From: JBMFVE01 sp049966155
GTDB taxonomy: Bacteria; Bacteroidota; Ignavibacteria; Kryptoniales; JAKASW01
NCBI GenBank assembly: GCA_049966155.1
Contig: JBMFVE010000009.1
Location: 16,415 to 80,414 of the forward strand
Length of the DNA stretch: 64,000 bases
Direction of reading: 5' to 3'
Shown piece after piece: positions 36,684-45,610 of this stretch; positions within the stretch are counted from its first letter, which is position 1, and the number at the start of each line of letters is the position of its first letter. The notes beneath the pieces were generated by a model, which saw nothing but the letters and a program-made list of their open reading frames with translations, had not been told where the DNA came from and searched no databases. A program made the translations under genes and the position numbers.

Positions 36684-37838
36684 TTATGAAGTTTCAGGAA
36701 GTTCTCCAAGGACTTTTCTTATTGTGCTGAGAAGTGACTCAGCAGTAAAAGGTTTTGACAGAAAAGCATCCGCAGCACTTGAAAAGATAGTCTGTCCCTC
36801 ATCGTCCAACCCACTTGTGGCAATTATCTTAACTTCTGTCTGCATTCTTTTTAAAGCTATAATTGCCGATTTGCCGTCCAGTACAGGCATCATATTATCC
36901 AGGAGGATGACTTTTATTTTATCCGTGTTTTTCGCATAAGTTGCTATGGCTTCAGCACCATCAATTGCTGTTATCACCTTATATCCATATGTTTCCAGAG
37001 TCATCCTGGTAATTTCTCTAATCGATGATTCATCATCCACTACAAGTATTGTTTCTCCATGTCCGCTGAAAACATCCAGATCCTTCTCTTCCAGAGGGGG
37101 ACGCTCAGTTAATTCAAAAGCAGGAATATATACTTTGAAAGTAGTGCCTTTTCCAATATCACTTTGAAACGTTATAAATCCTCCGTGGCTGCGCACTATG
37201 GCAGCAGCAGTTGAAAGTCCTAGCCCTGCTCTCCTATCAACCTCCTTTGTTGTAAAGAACGGTTCGAAAATCTTACCGTAAAGACCTGGCGGAATCCCTA
37301 TTCCTGTGTCTGAAACCGTGAATACAACATACTTTCCGGGTCTGGCGTCTGGGTGAATTTGAATGTTGCTTTCATCCATCGTAATGCTCTCGGTTTTAAG
37401 GAGAAGTTTTCCACCATCAGGCATAGCATCTCGTGAATTAATACATAAATTTAAAATGACCTGACGTAACTGGATTGAGTCTCCACGGACAGCCAACAAG
37501 TCTTTTCCAATCTCATGGCGAACTTCAATTGATTTTGGAAAGGTCTCCTTTATCATGGTTTCCATTTCTCGGACAATTGAAGATGGCTCAATGATAACGT
37601 GTTCAGAATCAAGACCGCGAGCAAAAACCAACACCTGTTTAATGAGTTCTGCACTTCTGCGTGCACTTGAATCAATTGTTCCCAGGATCTTTAAAGCCTG
37701 TTCACCATCAAGCTTCTTCCTGAGTGCATCCACAGACATAGTGATTGGCGTCAATAAATCACGAAGGTCATGAGCAATGCCACTTGCAAGATTGCCAAGC
37801 TCTTCCATGCGCTGTGCCCTTAAAAACTGCTCCTCCAA
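36684..37838 (-). CDS. C-terminal half of a frameshifted hybrid sensor kinase: HisKA, HATPase, receiver
   Basis: 384 residues from a TTG that is probably not a true start, because the same frame extends upstream to about 37945 as the end of a PAS domain (EFVTVDNRWTLLTDEEGY, then KVSTDISEKKKLEEQ). The H-box is SGIAHDLRDLLTP; the HATPase has an N-box (NLCINSRDAM), DTGIGIPPG and GLGLSTAAAI; a receiver follows with VVDDESSI and phospho-acceptor Asp in VILLDNMMPVLDG. It continues the gene at 37918-39681 in another frame. If the frameshift is real, this half is unlikely to be made. Confidence 0.88.
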   Translation of the reverse strand: MEEQFLRAQRMEELGNLASGIAHDLRDLLTPITMSVDALRKKLDGEQALKILGTIDSSARRSAELIKQVLVFARGLDSEHVIIEPSSIVREMETMIKETFPKSIEVRHEIGKDLLAVRGDSIQLRQVILNLCINSRDAMPDGGKLLLKTESITMDESNIQIHPDARPGKYVVFTVSDTGIGIPPGLYGKIFEPFFTTKEVDRRAGLGLSTAAAIVRSHGGFITFQSDIGKGTTFKVYIPAFELTERPPLEEKDLDVFSGHGETILVVDDESSIREITRMTLETYGYKVITAIDGAEAIATYAKNTDKIKVILLDNMMPVLDGKSAIIALKRMQTEVKIIATSGLDDEGQTIFSSAADAFLSKPFTAESLLSTIRKVLGELPETS

Positions 37839-37917
37839 TTTTTTCTTCTCAGAAATGTCCGTGCTTACCTTGAGGATTGCCCTGGAGTATCCTTCTTCAT
37901 CAGTGAGAAGCGTCCAC

Positions 37918-39681
37918 CTATTGTCTACCGTAACAAATTCGTCCCTTCTTTTTGAAAAATTTTAGCTCACCCGACCATCGATTTTTCTCCAATAAATTGT
38001 CCCTGGCTTTAAAAACCGCCTCAGGTGGTTCAGTTCGCAGAAGATCATAGCTGTTCCTGCCAATAACTGCAGATGGTTCAAAGCCATATATTTTGCCAGC
38101 TGCCCTATTACAGTAAAGAATTTGCCCGTCGAGTGATTCAAGAATAATTGCGTCCATCACTTCATCAAGCAGTGCAGCCTGTTCTTGCACTTTCATATCG
38201 GCATGTTTTCGTTCAAGAATTGCTGATGCTTGTTGAGAAAATAAAGTAAGTATACCTTTTTCTCTTTCACCAATCGTCGTTGAAATTGAATAAGTGTAAA
38301 CAGCAATTACTCCAAAGATCCCTTTAGTAGTTTTTAACGGCACTCCCAACCAGGTTGTTGGATATTTTGATAAACCATGGTCATGCCCAAATGAAGTCAG
38401 TAATGCCGGCTGACCTTCATGAATCACCTGTTTGGTCAATGTGTAAAGAGCCGCCCCCTGTTCGGGGTACTTATAATATCGGTCAATGAAGTAAGGAAAA
38501 TTCATTTCTCCGGTTGCCTCATCTTTCAAAGCAATGTAAAAATTCTCAACATTCATAACAGTCTTAAGAATCGAATATATTTCTTTTCCAAGGTCATGAA
38601 GGTTTTGGACATGGGGAGTTACTTCAAATATCTTCGATATTGCATTTTGCAGGCGTTCAGCATTTCGTTTTTCGGTAAAGTCGCGTCCAACTCCGGCAAA
38701 TCCAACCAGTTTACCAGTATCTATTACTGGTGTCAGAGAGAGACTTACTGGCACCTTTTTGCCGTCCCTGGCGAGCATTTCAGTATCTGCGTTGAGATCC
38801 TTTTTACCTCCACTCAAAACACCTGTCTTATAATCAATCAACGGCTCTGGCGATATCACAATTTCAGCGAGATTCCGCCCCAGCAATTCTTTTTCTGAAT
38901 ACCCCAGAACTGTCTGTGACGCACCTCTAACCATCTGAATAAAAAGATCCTCATCCATGCGTAAAAAAATATCACTCATCACATCAAGCGCAGATTTCAT
39001 CAGGTCGTAAACAGTATTGACGATTATCTTGTGCCTGAAGACAAAATAGAGGGCAAAGACAAGAGCAAATAACGAAGAGATGAGGTACCATTCTGACCTG
39101 CCTGGTCCGAGAGCTACAAAAATTGATTCAGAAAATGGACCAGGAAGAAAAAAAAGCAAAAAAGCGAACCCGCTCACAATAATGTTTGATCTGACCCCCT
39201 TGTCAGAAAAGCCTTTGAGAAAAGTGAAAAGTATAGCAACACCTACACTGAAGAGTATAGACATCCACGTGACAAAAAAGATAAAACCAATGTTTGTAAA
39301 ACCTGTAGAAGATGATATGGGTTTCGGCAGCAGTCCAATGAGCTGAATCGTATAGCTAAATAATCCAGCAAAATATATAAACAAAATAACAATTTTTGAT
39401 CCTAATAAATCTTCTCTTCTAACAAGCACCACCATAAAGTGGAGGAAAAAGAACGGAAATACGGAAAACAGGAAAGACGCCACTGCTTCTGCTGACCAGA
39501 TAAGCAGTGCCGACGAAGAAATAGTTTGAACGACAAATGCGCATCCTCCCAATACAAGCATTGAAAAAACCAGAAAAAGATAAAACTTATTTGTTGTACT
39601 GCGAGGAGCTTTAAAATATATTATCAGGGCTAAAATGAGATCACTCGCCGAGTACCCGGCTGTCACATATTGGTATGGCAT
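37918..39681 (-). CDS. N-terminal half of the frameshifted hybrid sensor kinase: 7TM, PAS, GAF, PAS
   Basis: 587 residues from ATG 39681, which has GGGGAG upstream; an ATG 22 codons earlier is the longer option. Seven hydrophobic segments (about 1-230) form a histidine-kinase N-terminal 7TM domain. A PAS domain (about 250-370, with RDFTEKRNAERLQ), a GAF domain (about 380-530, WLGVPLKTTKGIFGVIAVY) and the start of a second PAS (about 540-585) follow, ending abruptly at FFKKKGRICYGRQ. The true PAS continuation is in the next frame. The signal is unknown. Confidence 0.85.
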   Translation of the reverse strand: MPYQYVTAGYSASDLILALIIYFKAPRSTTNKFYLFLVFSMLVLGGCAFVVQTISSSALLIWSAEAVASFLFSVFPFFFLHFMVVLVRREDLLGSKIVILFIYFAGLFSYTIQLIGLLPKPISSSTGFTNIGFIFFVTWMSILFSVGVAILFTFLKGFSDKGVRSNIIVSGFAFLLFFLPGPFSESIFVALGPGRSEWYLISSLFALVFALYFVFRHKIIVNTVYDLMKSALDVMSDIFLRMDEDLFIQMVRGASQTVLGYSEKELLGRNLAEIVISPEPLIDYKTGVLSGGKKDLNADTEMLARDGKKVPVSLSLTPVIDTGKLVGFAGVGRDFTEKRNAERLQNAISKIFEVTPHVQNLHDLGKEIYSILKTVMNVENFYIALKDEATGEMNFPYFIDRYYKYPEQGAALYTLTKQVIHEGQPALLTSFGHDHGLSKYPTTWLGVPLKTTKGIFGVIAVYTYSISTTIGEREKGILTLFSQQASAILERKHADMKVQEQAALLDEVMDAIILESLDGQILYCNRAAGKIYGFEPSAVIGRNSYDLLRTEPPEAVFKARDNLLEKNRWSGELKFFKKKGRICYGRQ

Positions 39682-39779
39682 TCCCTGCTCCCCGGATTGC
39701 AATAATCCCCGACACTGGCATTTAAGGTTTTTGCCCCCAGGCGACATCTAAATGTCTTCAAAGTACGACAGTTTCCTCT

Positions 39780-40076
39780 GTGAAAACTGTAAACCATTAT
39801 AAGACCTTGACTCATATTCATTATCACCTGATCTCGATGCCTTTTTCGACGCTCGCACGAATATATACATTTCTGATGATGGTTCCAAACAGAATAGAGG
39901 TTCAAGCATCCACCAGGAATGCAGCAAGCAATGCTGTAATTAAAAAATTGGGTTATATTCAGGAAGGAATTTTACGACAGGCAATGCTAATTGGCGACAC
40001 ATTTCATGATTTATTTATATACGGACTGCTGAGAGAAGAATATGAAAAACTAAAAGTGCACATTAAATTATTATAA
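39780..40076 (+). pseudogene. C-terminal fragment of a GNAT (RimJ/RimL-type) acetyltransferase
   Basis: Only the last 60 or so residues look like GNAT: NRIEVQASTRNAASNAVIKK, LGYIQEGILRQ, and HDLFIYGLLREEYEKL, i.e. the N-x-AS-x-x-x-x-KLGF-x-EG-x-LR motif and the terminal strand. The first 37 residues have no family resemblance, and the acetyl-CoA P-loop (Q/RxxGxG/A) and preceding strands are missing. A full member has about 180 residues. This is taken as a decayed gene, the fragment starting near 39887. Confidence 0.7.
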
Positions 40077-40090
40077 AAGTAAGGATTAGG

Positions 40091-40149
40091 GTGTGGACGG
40101 AAAAAGTCAACAAAAGACTGACAAACAGCAGACGACTTCCCGTCCACAC
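40091..40149 (+). terminator. Hairpin between the GNAT remnant and the acyl-CoA dehydrogenase gene
   Basis: The arms GTGTGGACGG and CCGTCCACAC pair perfectly, with a further AAGTC/GACTT pairing inside, and TTTT follows on the plus strand. It lies in the convergent space after both genes and may terminate one or both transcripts. Confidence 0.6.
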
Positions 40150-40178
40150 TTTTCAATTATGTTATTACTATCGTTATT

Positions 40179-41972
40179 CTACAGATTGTACTTGTCAGCA
40201 TCTGCAAGTTTATCTGTGATGTTCCGGCGAATATAAGCTGAATTTATCGGAGTATACTTTAACAGCCGTTTCATTGCAGTAAGATAGGTTCTCAACATGT
40301 CCCCTTCTGCCATTATTGCCAGAGCAGCTTTTGCATGACTCTCGACCCGTTCAACAGCATCAAAAACGAATGCCCGCGCAATATCTGAGTACAAGACCGT
40401 ATCCCTGCCATCATGAGATTGCATTTTAAGAACACGCAAAAGTACACTCTCCATTGCGTACGCTTCCATCGCTATGTCACTGATATGCCAGATTATCTCC
40501 TGCTCATTCTCCAGCTTATCCATATATTTCTGGAACGCTGCACCTGCAACAAGCAGAGCAATTTTCTTTGAGTTGATGGCCAGGTTCATCTCTTCGGCAA
40601 GCGGACCTTCGTATGAAGTTTGACCTGCCGAAAAAGAGATTACCTCATCCATTAGTTTTTGTGCAGCTGGCATCAGCGGAATTTCCCCTTTCAGGGCACG
40701 CCGGATGAGCATGGAAGGAATGAGAAGCCTATTTATTTCATTTGTTCCTTCAAATATCCTGTTTATACGCGCATCCCTGTAAGGCCGGGCAACAGGATAT
40801 TCTTCGCTGTAACCGTAACCGCCAAAAATCTGCACACCTTCATCCGCAACATAATTAAGAATTTCCGATGCATAAACCTTGATAATACTGCATTCAACTG
40901 CATACTCCTCAATTCCCTTTAACATCATTGCCTCAGCATCAGGAGAGGATTTATCGACACTGTGGAGGATTGAGTCAATCAAACCCGCCGTGCGATAAAC
41001 CATAGATTCACCTACAAATGTTCGTATAGCCATTTCGCCAATCTTGTGCTTGATCATTCCAAATGAAATTATGGGGACTTTAAACTGTTTACGGGTCTTT
41101 GCATATCTTACAGACTCAGTAATTATTGCCTTGGCTCCCCCTATTACACTAGCACCCAGTTTAAATCTCCCTATATTCAATATATTAAGTGCAACCTTGT
41201 GCCCTTTACCGATTTCACCTACAATATTTTCAACAGGCACAGGGACGTTATCGAGATTCAGGGCACGGGTGGAAGACCCTTTAATACCTATCTTTTTTTC
41301 TTCCTTTCCAAGTGAAACTCCGGGATAATCCTTTTCAATGATAAATGCGGTAAACTTGTTGCCATCGACCTGTGCAAAAGTTATATATAGGTCGGCAAAT
41401 CCAGCGTTTGACAACCACATTTTTGTCCCATTGAGAATAAAGTTCTTTTTGTCTGGCGACAGCGTTGCAGTTGTCTTTGCTGAAAGGGCATCACTGCCTG
41501 AGCCCGGCTCGGAAAGAGAGTATGACGAAATTAGTTCAGCCGACGCTAACTTAGGAAGGTATTTTTTCTTCTGATCTTCCGTCCCAAAGTAAACAATAGG
41601 GAGTGTACCAATGCCGGTATGAGCGCCGTGACTGACTGCAAAGGAACCGGTCTTTCCGAGATTTTCTGCCACAAGCATGGAGCTGGTCTTGTCCAGACCA
41701 AGTCCACCGTACTCTTCTGGAATATCAACTGAAAGGAGTCCGATCTCACCAGCTTTACGGAGAAGTTTGATTGTCAGGTCGTAATCAAGTTGCTCAATCC
41801 TGTCAGATACCGGCATAACTTCACTGTCCACAAAGTCCCGGGTTGTATCAGCAATCATTCGATGCTGTTCTGTGAAGTCTTCAGGAGTAAAACACTCTTC
41901 TGGTTTTGACTCTTCGATTAGAAAGCTACCACCTTTTTTAAAAGAGGCTTTTTGTTTTTCTGTAGTTTCCAT
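40179..41972 (-). CDS. Acyl-CoA dehydrogenase, FadE-like
   Basis: 597 residues: an acyl-CoA dehydrogenase core (about 35-420) plus a C-terminal helical extension, the length of Bacillus FadE-type enzymes. Motifs include YSLSEPGSGSDALSAKT, MWLSNAGFADLYI and the C-terminal FAD/substrate block YGYSEEYPVARPYRDARI with IFEGTNEINRLLI. The catalytic base is likely in that Glu-bearing stretch. It introduces the trans-2 double bond in acyl-CoA. It is the last gene of the beta-oxidation operon; no ETF genes are in the window. Confidence 0.95.
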   Translation of the reverse strand: METTEKQKASFKKGGSFLIEESKPEECFTPEDFTEQHRMIADTTRDFVDSEVMPVSDRIEQLDYDLTIKLLRKAGEIGLLSVDIPEEYGGLGLDKTSSMLVAENLGKTGSFAVSHGAHTGIGTLPIVYFGTEDQKKKYLPKLASAELISSYSLSEPGSGSDALSAKTTATLSPDKKNFILNGTKMWLSNAGFADLYITFAQVDGNKFTAFIIEKDYPGVSLGKEEKKIGIKGSSTRALNLDNVPVPVENIVGEIGKGHKVALNILNIGRFKLGASVIGGAKAIITESVRYAKTRKQFKVPIISFGMIKHKIGEMAIRTFVGESMVYRTAGLIDSILHSVDKSSPDAEAMMLKGIEEYAVECSIIKVYASEILNYVADEGVQIFGGYGYSEEYPVARPYRDARINRIFEGTNEINRLLIPSMLIRRALKGEIPLMPAAQKLMDEVISFSAGQTSYEGPLAEEMNLAINSKKIALLVAGAAFQKYMDKLENEQEIIWHISDIAMEAYAMESVLLRVLKMQSHDGRDTVLYSDIARAFVFDAVERVESHAKAALAIMAEGDMLRTYLTAMKRLLKYTPINSAYIRRNITDKLADADKYNL

Positions 41973-41984
41973 GTCAGGCTTCCT

Positions 41985-43163
41985 TTATTGTAAGTTTTCA
42001 AAAATTCCAGCAGCGCCCATTCCGCCGCCAATACACATTGTTACCATTCCATATTTTACTTTTCGACGCTTCATCTCATGAAGCAATGTAGCTGTCAATT
42101 TGGCACCTGTGCAGCCGAGAGGATGACCCAATGCGATAGCGCCACCATTTACGTTTACTATTGATTCGTCCAGGCCAAGCTCGCGAATCACCGCAAGACT
42201 CTGTGCAGCAAACGCTTCATTTAACTCTATTAGTCCTATGTCTTCAAGTTTCAGACCTGCGAGTTTAAGTGCTTTAGGGATTGCCTTTATTGGGCCAATA
42301 CCCATGATTTCGGGTGGAACTCCAGCTACTGCGAACGCCAAAAAACGTGCCATCGGCTTTAAACCGAGCTCCTTTGCAAACTCAGCATCCATTACCACAG
42401 ATGCTGCCGCACCATCACTCATTTGTGAAGAATTGCCTGCTGTTACCGTTCCCCCTTCAAGAAATGCAGGCTTTAACTTTGCAAGTTGCTCCATACTTGT
42501 ATCAGCGCGTGGTCCCTCGTCTACCTCAAAAATGAACTCTTCGGTTTTCGGTTTCTTTCCATCGAACGTCTTTCTCTTTACCTCTAACGGAATGATCTCA
42601 TCTTTAAATTTTCCAGATCCAATTGCATCAATTGCCTTCTTATGACTTAAATACGAGAATTTATCCTGGTCTTCGCGACTTATTTTGTACTGAGCAGCTA
42701 CCCGCTCTGCGGTAAGTCCCATGCTGAGGTAAGATTCGGGATTTTTTTGAACCAGGTAAGGATTGGGAACAACCTTAAATCCCCCCATTGGAACAAGGCT
42801 CATAGTTTCCGTACCACCCGCTATAATCACCTTGCTGAACCCTGCCATTATCCTTTCAGCTGCCATTGCAATGGTTTGCAATCCCGAGGAACAAAAGCGG
42901 TTAATAGTTGCAGCAGGAACGTCAACAGGAAGGCCTGCCCTCAGGGAAGCAATACGAGCAACATTCATTCCCTGTTCACCTTCAGGCATAGCACATCCTA
43001 TCAGGATATCTTCAATCATCTCAGGTTCCAAGCCCGGTGTTCGTTTAAGGGCAGCTTTAATTACTTCTGCTGCCATTTCATCGGGGCGATAATCACGCAA
43101 AGCCCCCTTTTTTGCCTTTCCAACGGCAGTACGGACAGAGGTTACTATAACTGCGTCATGCAT
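41985..43163 (-). CDS. fadA: Acetyl-CoA acyltransferase (thiolase), FadA-like
   Basis: 392 residues. Active-site nucleophile Cys in NRFCSSGLQTIAMA (about residue 89), His in GGAIALGHPLGCTGA, and a second Cys in MCIGGGMGAAGIFE near the C-terminus. It cleaves 3-ketoacyl-CoA to acetyl-CoA and a shortened acyl-CoA. It has GGAG before the ATG and lies 12 bases from the acyl-CoA dehydrogenase gene and 27 bases from the HAD/ECH gene. Confidence 0.96.
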   Translation of the reverse strand: MHDAVIVTSVRTAVGKAKKGALRDYRPDEMAAEVIKAALKRTPGLEPEMIEDILIGCAMPEGEQGMNVARIASLRAGLPVDVPAATINRFCSSGLQTIAMAAERIMAGFSKVIIAGGTETMSLVPMGGFKVVPNPYLVQKNPESYLSMGLTAERVAAQYKISREDQDKFSYLSHKKAIDAIGSGKFKDEIIPLEVKRKTFDGKKPKTEEFIFEVDEGPRADTSMEQLAKLKPAFLEGGTVTAGNSSQMSDGAAASVVMDAEFAKELGLKPMARFLAFAVAGVPPEIMGIGPIKAIPKALKLAGLKLEDIGLIELNEAFAAQSLAVIRELGLDESIVNVNGGAIALGHPLGCTGAKLTATLLHEMKRRKVKYGMVTMCIGGGMGAAGIFENLQ

Positions 43164-43190
43164 TTCATTTCTCCTGAAAATTAAGATTTT

Positions 43191-45608
43191 TTAGTTTCTA
43201 AGAGGTTTATTATTCTTCAGCATATACTGTATGCGTTCCTGAGTTTTCCGCTCACCGCAAAGACTAAGGAATGCTTCACGCTCAAGATCGAGTATGTAGT
43301 CCTCGTCGACTTCCTGCTGCGAGGTGAAATCTCCTCCGGTTAGCACATAGGCAAGTTTCTTTCCAATGTGAAATTCGTATTCTGTTATTTGCCTGGCTTC
43401 TTTCCATAAATACAATCCGAGTTCAAGCGTCGAAAGCACAGGCTGACCTGCTGCAATAATTCTTCTCCTTTCAGGTGGTCTATACCCTTCATTTACAAGT
43501 GCAAGAGCTGTCTGCTTGGCGTCGTAGACAAGGAATTTTTCATTCATTGACACGTCGTCTGTTTCCCTGAGAAATCCCAGTTTCTTTGCCTCATCTGCAC
43601 TTGTTGCAACCTTGGCAGTGCCAATTGTTTCCAGAACCTCTCTGATAAACGGAGTCGGGTCGGCATCAGGAACCCTTGGCATTCGAGCCAAGCTACGAAC
43701 CAGCATTTCCTTGGTTCCACCGCCTGCCGGGATAACACCCACTCCAACTTCCACAAGCCCAATGTAAGTTTCAGCAGACGCACGGACTTTAGACCCGTGT
43801 AGTGTCATTTCGCATCCACCTCCAAGTGTCATATTGAATGGTGCAACGACAACAGGCCTTGGAGCATACTTAATTCTCATGTTTACCTGCTGAAACATCC
43901 TTATTGCTCTGTCAAGTTCATCAAAATCCCCTTCCTGAGCAAGCATTAAAATCAGCATAAGGTTTGCACCTGCAGAAAACCATCTCCCCTGGTTGGCGAT
44001 GATCAGTGCATCAAGATCATTATCGAGTTTTTTCACACCAAAGTCAACCATTTGCAAAATATCCTCACCAATCGCATTAGCCTTGGAATGGAACTCTACA
44101 CATCCGACTCTTTCACCCAGGTCAACAAGCGAAGCCCCGGCGTTGGATTTAATGACCTTTCCTTTTTCTTTTTCGAGAGAAAGGTTTACAATCTTCTTTG
44201 GCTGGGGAATCGGTTTGTAAGATTTTGAAACAAAGTCATAATAAAAAAGCAAGCCATTCTCTTTTTTATAGAAGGATTTAGCTCCTGACTGAAGCATAGA
44301 GACAACCTTCTCAGAAACTTTCATTCCTTCAGCTTGCATCCTTTTGACAGACTCTTCCACGCCAATTGCATCCCAGATTTCAAAAGGACCAATTTCCCAG
44401 CCGAATCCCCATTTCATAGCATTATCAATGCTTACAATATCATCTGTAATCTCAGGGATCCTATTTGCACTGTAGTTCAAAATTGCAGCGGTGGTTAACC
44501 AGAAAAATTCCCCCGCTCGATCCCTTGCAGATGCAAGTGCTTTAATACGTTCCTTCACGTCCTCTATGTTCTTACCCATTTCAATTGAAGGAAATGATGT
44601 TTTCTGTCGCTTTCTATATTCCATTCTTGAAAAATCGAGCGTGAGTATTTCTGTCTCGCCACTTTCATTTTTAACTCGCTTATAGAAGCCCGCCTTTGTT
44701 TTCTCGCCAAGCCATCCACGCTTCATCATTTCATTTACAAAAAGGGGCATCTTGAAATACTCGCGCATCTCATCGTTCGGCACAGCATCATAAAGATTAT
44801 TTGCAACGTGGACCATGGTGTCAAGTCCAACTATGTCTGCCGTTCTGAAAGTTGCACTGCGGGCTTTTCCGGATGCCGGTCCTGTGATTGTGTCAACTTC
44901 TTCAATGGTGTAACCTTTCTCCACCATTGTATGAATTACGCTCATAATTGCAGCCACACCTATTCGGTTTGCAATAAAGTTTGGTGTGTCCTTGCAAAGA
45001 ACTATACCCTTTCCAAGCCGTTCCTGACCAAATTCAATAATGGTATCAATGACATCCTTTAAAGTCTCTTCAGTTGGAATCACCTCAAGGAGGTAGAGGT
45101 ACCTTGGCGGATTGAAAAAGTGCGTTCCGAGGAAGTGTTTTCTAAAGTCATCCGAGAGGCCGGCTGCTATATCCTTTATCGGTATTCCGCTTGTGTTTGA
45201 GCTGACAATTGTACCGGGTTTCCTTAGAGAATCCACCCGTTTGAGCAAATCCCTTTTGGGTTGCAGCTGTTCAACTATTACTTCAATAATCCAATCGGCT
45301 TCTGCCACCTTTGCCAGGTCATCTTCAAAATTGCCAATCGTTATATACGAAGCCTTTTCTTTGGTAAAAAATGGGGAAGGTTTGAGATCCATTGCCTTCT
45401 TAAGCCCAATTGCAGCAAATCGGTTTCGAACCTCCCGGTCAGAAAGTGTCAATCCTTTCTTCTTTTCCTCTTCTGTTAGTTCATTTGGAATAATATCAAG
45501 CAGATATGATTTGATACCTGCATTGGCCAGATGAGCTGCTATCTGTGCACCCATCACGCCAGCACCGAGGACTGCTGCTGTCTTGATTTGTTTCATTGTT
45601 TTCTCCAT
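43191..45608 (-). CDS. 3-hydroxyacyl-CoA dehydrogenase/enoyl-CoA hydratase fusion, FadN-like
   Basis: 805 residues. The dehydrogenase comes first (AAVLGAGVMGAQIAAHLANA at the NAD site; HFFNPPRYLYLLEVIPT with the catalytic His), followed by its C-terminal helical domain. The enoyl-CoA hydratase domain comes last (about 480-700; GGGCEMTLHGSKVRASAET), the reverse of E. coli FadB and the order of Bacillus FadN. It catalyses hydration and oxidation in beta-oxidation. ATG 45608 and ATG 45596 both have Shine-Dalgarno sites, so the exact start is uncertain by four residues. Confidence 0.95.
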   Translation of the reverse strand: MEKTMKQIKTAAVLGAGVMGAQIAAHLANAGIKSYLLDIIPNELTEEEKKKGLTLSDREVRNRFAAIGLKKAMDLKPSPFFTKEKASYITIGNFEDDLAKVAEADWIIEVIVEQLQPKRDLLKRVDSLRKPGTIVSSNTSGIPIKDIAAGLSDDFRKHFLGTHFFNPPRYLYLLEVIPTEETLKDVIDTIIEFGQERLGKGIVLCKDTPNFIANRIGVAAIMSVIHTMVEKGYTIEEVDTITGPASGKARSATFRTADIVGLDTMVHVANNLYDAVPNDEMREYFKMPLFVNEMMKRGWLGEKTKAGFYKRVKNESGETEILTLDFSRMEYRKRQKTSFPSIEMGKNIEDVKERIKALASARDRAGEFFWLTTAAILNYSANRIPEITDDIVSIDNAMKWGFGWEIGPFEIWDAIGVEESVKRMQAEGMKVSEKVVSMLQSGAKSFYKKENGLLFYYDFVSKSYKPIPQPKKIVNLSLEKEKGKVIKSNAGASLVDLGERVGCVEFHSKANAIGEDILQMVDFGVKKLDNDLDALIIANQGRWFSAGANLMLILMLAQEGDFDELDRAIRMFQQVNMRIKYAPRPVVVAPFNMTLGGGCEMTLHGSKVRASAETYIGLVEVGVGVIPAGGGTKEMLVRSLARMPRVPDADPTPFIREVLETIGTAKVATSADEAKKLGFLRETDDVSMNEKFLVYDAKQTALALVNEGYRPPERRRIIAAGQPVLSTLELGLYLWKEARQITEYEFHIGKKLAYVLTGGDFTSQQEVDEDYILDLEREAFLSLCGERKTQERIQYMLKNNKPLRN

Positions 45609-45610
45609 GT

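Noticed and set aside
37838..37838. TTG as a true start of the HisKA-HATPase-receiver protein
   Set aside because: The reading frame continues upstream as a PAS domain that joins the other half of the gene; the TTG lies inside a coiled linker and has no ribosome-binding site.
38419..38898. A 159-codon plus-strand ORF inside the sensor kinase
   Set aside because: Antisense to well-defined PAS and GAF domains; no ribosome-binding site or family pattern.
42747..43184. A 145-codon plus-strand ORF inside the thiolase gene
   Set aside because: Antisense shadow; His/Cys richness comes from the complement of thiolase codons.
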